DNA of 64,000 nt from Salipiger marinus (lineage in GTDB: Bacteria > Pseudomonadota > Alphaproteobacteria > Rhodobacterales > Rhodobacteraceae), in the NCBI RefSeq assembly GCF_900100085.1, contig NZ_FNEJ01000005.1:205111-269110 (forward strand), in the 5' to 3' direction. Position numbers and translations under genes: made by a program. A model generated the notes under the pieces. That model did not search any database. It was not told the DNA's origin and was given only the letters and a program-made list of their open reading frames with translations. Below, piece by piece: positions 60,737-64,000 of this stretch (the first letter of the stretch is position 1; every line of letters begins with the position of its first letter).

Positions 60737-62323
60737 ATGTCCAAGGTCAAGACGGCGGAGGAGGCCGTCCGGCTCGTCAAGGATTCTGACGTTGTGGCGG
60801 TCAATTCGTCGAGCGGGCTGTGCTGCCCCGATGCGGTTCTGTCGGCGCTTGGCGCGCGGTTTGCGCGCGAGGGCGCGCCGCGCGATCTGACCACGGTGCA
60901 CCCCATCGCCGCCGGGGACATGTTCGGCACCAAGGGCGTGGACCATCTGGCGCAGCCCGGCATGATCGCCTGCATCATCGGCGGATCCTACCCATCGGGG
61001 CCCAGCAGTGCCGAGCCGCCGCTGATCTGGCAGCGCATCCTTGCCAATGACCTGCGCGCCTACAACCTGCCCTCGGGCGTGATCTTCGACATGCTGCGCG
61101 AAGGTGCCGCCCGGCGTCCGGGCGTGCTGACCAAGATCGGCATGCAGACCTTTGTCGACCCGGATCTGGAAGGCGGTGCGATGAACGATGCCGCCCGCGC
61201 CGCGCCCATCGTGCAGCGCCGCCATTTCGAGGGCGAGGACTGGCTGTATTTCCGACCCATCGCGCCCGATGTCGCGATCATCCGGGCCAGCACCGCCGAC
61301 GAGCGCGGCAATCTCAGCTTCGAGCAGGAGGGCGCCTATCTTGGTGCCATGGAACTGGCGCTGGCCGCGCGCAACAGCGGCGGCGTCGTCATCGCGCAGG
61401 TGCGCCGCGTCGCGATGAACGGCTCGCTGCGGCCCCACGACGTGCGGGTGCCGGGCATTCTTGTCGATGTGGTGGTCGAGGCCCCGGAACAGCTGCAGAC
61501 CACGGCCACCCCCTATGATCCGGCGATTTCCGGAGAGCTGATCCGCCCGCTCGACAGCTTCAGCCTGCCGGAATTCGGCGTGGGCAAGGTCATCGCACGC
61601 CGCGTCGCGCAGGAGCTGCAGGCGGGATGGGCGGTGAATATCGGCTTCGGGATCTCCGCCAATGTGCCGCGCATTCTGGTCGAGGAGGGCCAGCACGGCG
61701 CCGTCACATGGATGATCGAACAGGGCGCGGTGGGCGGGGTGCCGCTGCTGGATTTCAAATTCGGCTGCGCTGCCAATGCCGAGGCCTTTGTCGCCTCCCC
61801 GCATCAGTTCGCCTATTTTCAGGCGGGCGGCTTCGATGCTTCGCTGCTGTCGTTTCTGGAAGTCGGGCGTGACGGGTCGGTCAATGTCTCTCGGCTGTCG
61901 GCGGTGCCGCACCGGACAGCGGGCGCGGGCGGGTTCGTCGACATTACCTCTCGGGCGAAGCGTATTGTTTTTTCGGGAAATTTCAACGCCGGGGCCAAGA
62001 TGCGCATCACCGATGGCCGGCTGGTGATCGACCGCGAGGGCCGGATTCCGAAATTTGTCGATGCGGTGGATCAGGTGTCCTTTTCCGGCAGCCGCGCTTC
62101 GGATCAGGGCCAGCAGGTGACCTATGTGACCGAACGCTGCGTGATCTGTCTTCGCGGCGGGCGTCTGGTGGTGACAGAGCTTGCGCCGGGGCTGGACCTG
62201 CAGCGCGACGTGCTGGATCAGTGCAGCGGCGCGCTGGAGGTGGCGGCGGATCTGCGGCCCATGGATGCGCGGCTGTTCCGCCCCGGCCCGATGGGGCTGT
62301 CGCTGACCCCGGCGGGCGCATGA
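60737..62323 (+). CDS. Family I CoA-transferase (acetate/propionate CoA-transferase type)
   Basis: 528 residues, alpha and beta parts fused as in YdiF/propionate CoA-transferase. GVIFDMLREGAA, DWLYFRPIAPDVAIIRASTADERGN in the alpha part; MIEQGAVGGVPLLDFKFG in the beta part with the candidate catalytic Glu328; FSGNFNAGAKM near the end. It swaps CoA between acyl-CoA and a free acid. Its stop overlaps the enoyl-CoA hydratase start (ATGA), so it probably activates the acid produced upstream. GGGGGGAGG precedes the ATG. Confidence 0.9.
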   Translation: MSKVKTAEEAVRLVKDSDVVAVNSSSGLCCPDAVLSALGARFAREGAPRDLTTVHPIAAGDMFGTKGVDHLAQPGMIACIIGGSYPSGPSSAEPPLIWQRILANDLRAYNLPSGVIFDMLREGAARRPGVLTKIGMQTFVDPDLEGGAMNDAARAAPIVQRRHFEGEDWLYFRPIAPDVAIIRASTADERGNLSFEQEGAYLGAMELALAARNSGGVVIAQVRRVAMNGSLRPHDVRVPGILVDVVVEAPEQLQTTATPYDPAISGELIRPLDSFSLPEFGVGKVIARRVAQELQAGWAVNIGFGISANVPRILVEEGQHGAVTWMIEQGAVGGVPLLDFKFGCAANAEAFVASPHQFAYFQAGGFDASLLSFLEVGRDGSVNVSRLSAVPHRTAGAGGFVDITSRAKRIVFSGNFNAGAKMRITDGRLVIDREGRIPKFVDAVDQVSFSGSRASDQGQQVTYVTERCVICLRGGRLVVTELAPGLDLQRDVLDQCSGALEVAADLRPMDARLFRPGPMGLSLTPAGA

Positions 62324-63090
62324 ACGGGGCGCTGTCGCTCAGCGTGGCGGACCGGGTGGGCGTGCTGCGGCTGACCCGGGAGGCGCGGCGCAACGCGCTG
62401 GATGCCGCGATGGTGGACGAGCTTGCAGCCCTCTGCCGCGAGATCGAACGGCGCGACGATCTGGACGTGCTGCTGCTGACCGGCAGCGGGCGGGCCTTCT
62501 GCGCGGGCGGAGATATCGACGCCTGGAGCGGAGAGAGCGCGCAGGATTTCGGGCGGCACTGGATCCGCGACGGGCATAGCGCCTTTGACGCGCTGGCCCG
62601 GCTGCGCCAGCCGGTGATCGCGGTGCTGAACGGCCCCGCGCTGGGGGGCGGGCTGGAGCTTGCGGCCTGCGCCGATTACCGCATCGCCGAAGCGCATGTG
62701 AAGATCGGGCTGCCGGAAACCGGGCTGGGCATCATTCCGGGCTGGTCCGGCACGCAGCGCTGCACCCGGCGGTTCGGGGCGCAGACCGTGCGGCGCATGG
62801 CGCTGTTTGGCGAGGTGTTCACCGCCGAGGAGGCGCAGGCGCTGGGGCTGGTCGATGCCGTCACCGCCACGGGCGGCGGGCTTGCGGCGGGGCAGGCGCT
62901 TGCGGCGCGGGTTCTGGCACGCGGCCCGCTTGCGACCGAGCTTGCCAAGATGCTGATCAATGCTGCCGAGGGCGAGGAAAACGCGCGCGTGCTGGAGTCG
63001 CTGGCCGGGCGCATCGCCGCCGGGTCCGCAGAGCTTCAGGCCGGGCTGGCCGGGTTTCGCGGCAAACATCCGCCGCGCTTCCGCGGCTGA
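62320..63090 (+). CDS. Enoyl-CoA hydratase/isomerase family protein
   Basis: 256 residues. SGRAFCAGGDID is the oxyanion-hole block, ALGGGLELAACADYRIAEA the second with the first Glu, and LPETGLGIIPGWSGTQR carries the second Glu at the catalytic position. Both catalytic acids of crotonases appear to be kept, so hydration of an enoyl-CoA is likely. Coupled to the CoA-transferase by ATGA. Confidence 0.9.
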   Translation: MNGALSLSVADRVGVLRLTREARRNALDAAMVDELAALCREIERRDDLDVLLLTGSGRAFCAGGDIDAWSGESAQDFGRHWIRDGHSAFDALARLRQPVIAVLNGPALGGGLELAACADYRIAEAHVKIGLPETGLGIIPGWSGTQRCTRRFGAQTVRRMALFGEVFTAEEAQALGLVDAVTATGGGLAAGQALAARVLARGPLATELAKMLINAAEGEENARVLESLAGRIAAGSAELQAGLAGFRGKHPPRFRG

Positions 63091-63114
63091 GATCTGTCAC
63101 AGGGAGGAAGGCCG

Positions 63115-63426
63115 ATGATCCGGCATATGGTGTTTCTGCGGTTTCGCGACGATGTGACTGAACGCGAAAAAAACGCGCTTTATGAGCGGCTTGAGGGGCT
63201 TTCTTCACATCTTGACGGGCTGGTGGCGTTTCAGAGCAGGCGCAATCTGTCGGTCGAGCTGCCCTTGGTGCGGGGCTTTCTGGACATGTTCTGGATCGAC
63301 TTCGCCGACCGGGCGGCGCGCGATGCCTATCTGGCCGATGCGGAGCATCAGGCCATTGGCGCCGAGATCGTGGCGCGGCTGGACGGCGGCGCGGAGGGGG
63401 TGTTTGTCTGCGATCTGGAGATCTGA
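63115..63426 (+). CDS. Dabb-family (stress-responsive A/B barrel) protein
   Basis: 103 residues: [22 protein letters not shown] at the start and [14 protein letters not shown] at the end fit the Dabb dimeric alpha/beta barrel. Dabb proteins act as small enzymes or binding proteins in catabolic clusters; no residue set tells the reaction. It lies 24 bases behind the enoyl-CoA hydratase. Confidence 0.82.
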   Translation: MIRHMVFLRFRDDVTEREKNALYERLEGLSSHLDGLVAFQSRRNLSVELPLVRGFLDMFWIDFADRAARDAYLADAEHQAIGAEIVARLDGGAEGVFVCDLEI

Positions 63427-63428
63427 CC

Positions 63429-64000
63429 GTGACGGAGATGCAGTTTCTGGCGGGGCTGTTCGACGCGGCGGTGGCTGCTGCCGATCCGGTGCAGGCGCTG
63501 CGGGCGCATCTGCCCGGGCGTCCGGAGGGGCGCACCGTGGTGATCGGCCTTGGCAAGGGGGCGGCGCAGCTGGCGCAGGCGTTTGAGCAGCTCTGGGACG
63601 GCCCGCTCGAGGGCGTGGTGGTCACGCGCTACGGCTATGGCGCGCCTTGTGCCACGCTGCGGGTGATGGAGGCCGCGCATCCGGTGCCCGATGCGGCAGG
63701 GATGGCGGCGTCAGAGGCGCTGTTTGACGCGGTGCGGGGCCTGACCGAGCGTGATCTGGTGGTGGCGCTGGTCTGCGGCGGCGGCTCGGCGCTGCTGCCC
63801 GCCCCGCCCGAGGGGCTGACGCTGGCGGAGGAACAGGCGCTGAACCGGGCGCTGCTGGCCTCCGGCGCGCCGATCGGGGTGATGAACGCCATCCGCAAAC
63901 ATGCGAGCCGCATCAAGGGCGGCAGGCTGGCGGCTGCCTGCGCGCCTGCCCGCGTGGTCAGCCTGATCGTGTCGGACGTGCCCGGGGATGATCCGGCGCA
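63429..64000 (+). CDS. Glycerate 2-kinase, DUF4147/MOFRL type (3' end cut by window edge)
   Basis: 190 codons are visible. [61 protein letters not shown] and [17 protein letters not shown] match the GckA/TtuD glycerate kinase (DUF4147), which makes 2-phosphoglycerate from glycerate. The family is about 410-420 residues, so over half is missing. GTG at 63429 follows CTGGAG by 8 bases and the Dabb stop by two. A glycerate product would link this pathway to central metabolism. Confidence 0.85.
   Translation, partial: MTEMQFLAGLFDAAVAAADPVQALRAHLPGRPEGRTVVIGLGKGAAQLAQAFEQLWDGPLEGVVVTRYGYGAPCATLRVMEAAHPVPDAAGMAASEALFDAVRGLTERDLVVALVCGGGSALLPAPPEGLTLAEEQALNRALLASGAPIGVMNAIRKHASRIKGGRLAAACAPARVVSLIVSDVPGDDPA

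Overview
The window is GC-rich, densely coded DNA with no rRNA, tRNA, CRISPR array or insertion sequence that I could find. The gene content (FdhA/B/C formate dehydrogenase with DUF3305/DUF3306 accessory genes, TRAP transporters, DUF6494/DUF6505 proteins, a heme-copper oxidase with fused subunits I and III) and the codon use point to an alphaproteobacterium, most likely Rhodobacteraceae (Paracoccus/Rhodobacter-like). This is inference from gene families, not from a marker gene.

Layout. 1-1877 (minus): FecCD-type permease (cut by the window edge) and its periplasmic binding protein, behind a 17-bp palindrome. 1992-5009: a DUF305 membrane protein, then an SDR and Atu4866-like pair divergent from a LysR regulator. 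5151-9905 (plus): a small leader ORF, a CYP152-type P450 and two GH13 glucosidases. 9937-15095: a terminal oxidase cluster whose subunit II has lost all Cu-A ligands, plus CtaG, a CopD/HemJ-like protein and a DUF2231 protein. 15106-17466 (minus): an FdhF/YdeP-type molybdoenzyme. 17653-23110 (plus): a TRAP transporter (dctM is broken), a hydroxyacid dehydrogenase, an amidohydrolase and a GntR regulator. 23120-27846: molybdenum cofactor genes (DUF2478, fdhD, mobA, mobB, and a moeA carrying an extra N-terminal domain).

27850-40128 is a formate dehydrogenase supercluster. A leftward accessory operon (4Fe-4S protein, DUF6494, Mrp/ApbC, degenerate biotin-ligase-like protein, DUF6505, TusA) is divergent from a rightward operon (DUF3305, DUF3306, TorD-like chaperone, Tat-signal peptide protein, fdhA, fdhB, fdhC, and an unlisted 41-residue membrane protein). 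40297-42645 is an MscS-type channel. 42680-45909 (minus) is a tungstate ABC transporter tupBCA with a DNA-binding regulator, which suggests the formate dehydrogenase may use tungsten.

46200-49443: a two-subunit molybdenum hydroxylase of the isoquinoline oxidoreductase type with a diheme cytochrome c. 49559-64000: a catabolic block with a GlcG/HbpS-like protein, a TetR regulator, a sugar-type ABC importer, a zinc alcohol dehydrogenase, an aldehyde dehydrogenase, a GMC oxidoreductase, an aldo-keto reductase, a family I CoA-transferase, an enoyl-CoA hydratase, a Dabb protein and a glycerate kinase (cut by the right edge). Several promoters in this block carry a shared dyad TGTAAC-N6-GTTACA, which I infer to be the operator of the resident TetR regulator.

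The most notable points are the Cu-A-less oxidase, the shared operator and its undescribed catabolic regulon, the two-operon formate dehydrogenase maturation locus next to tungstate uptake, and the extended MoeA.
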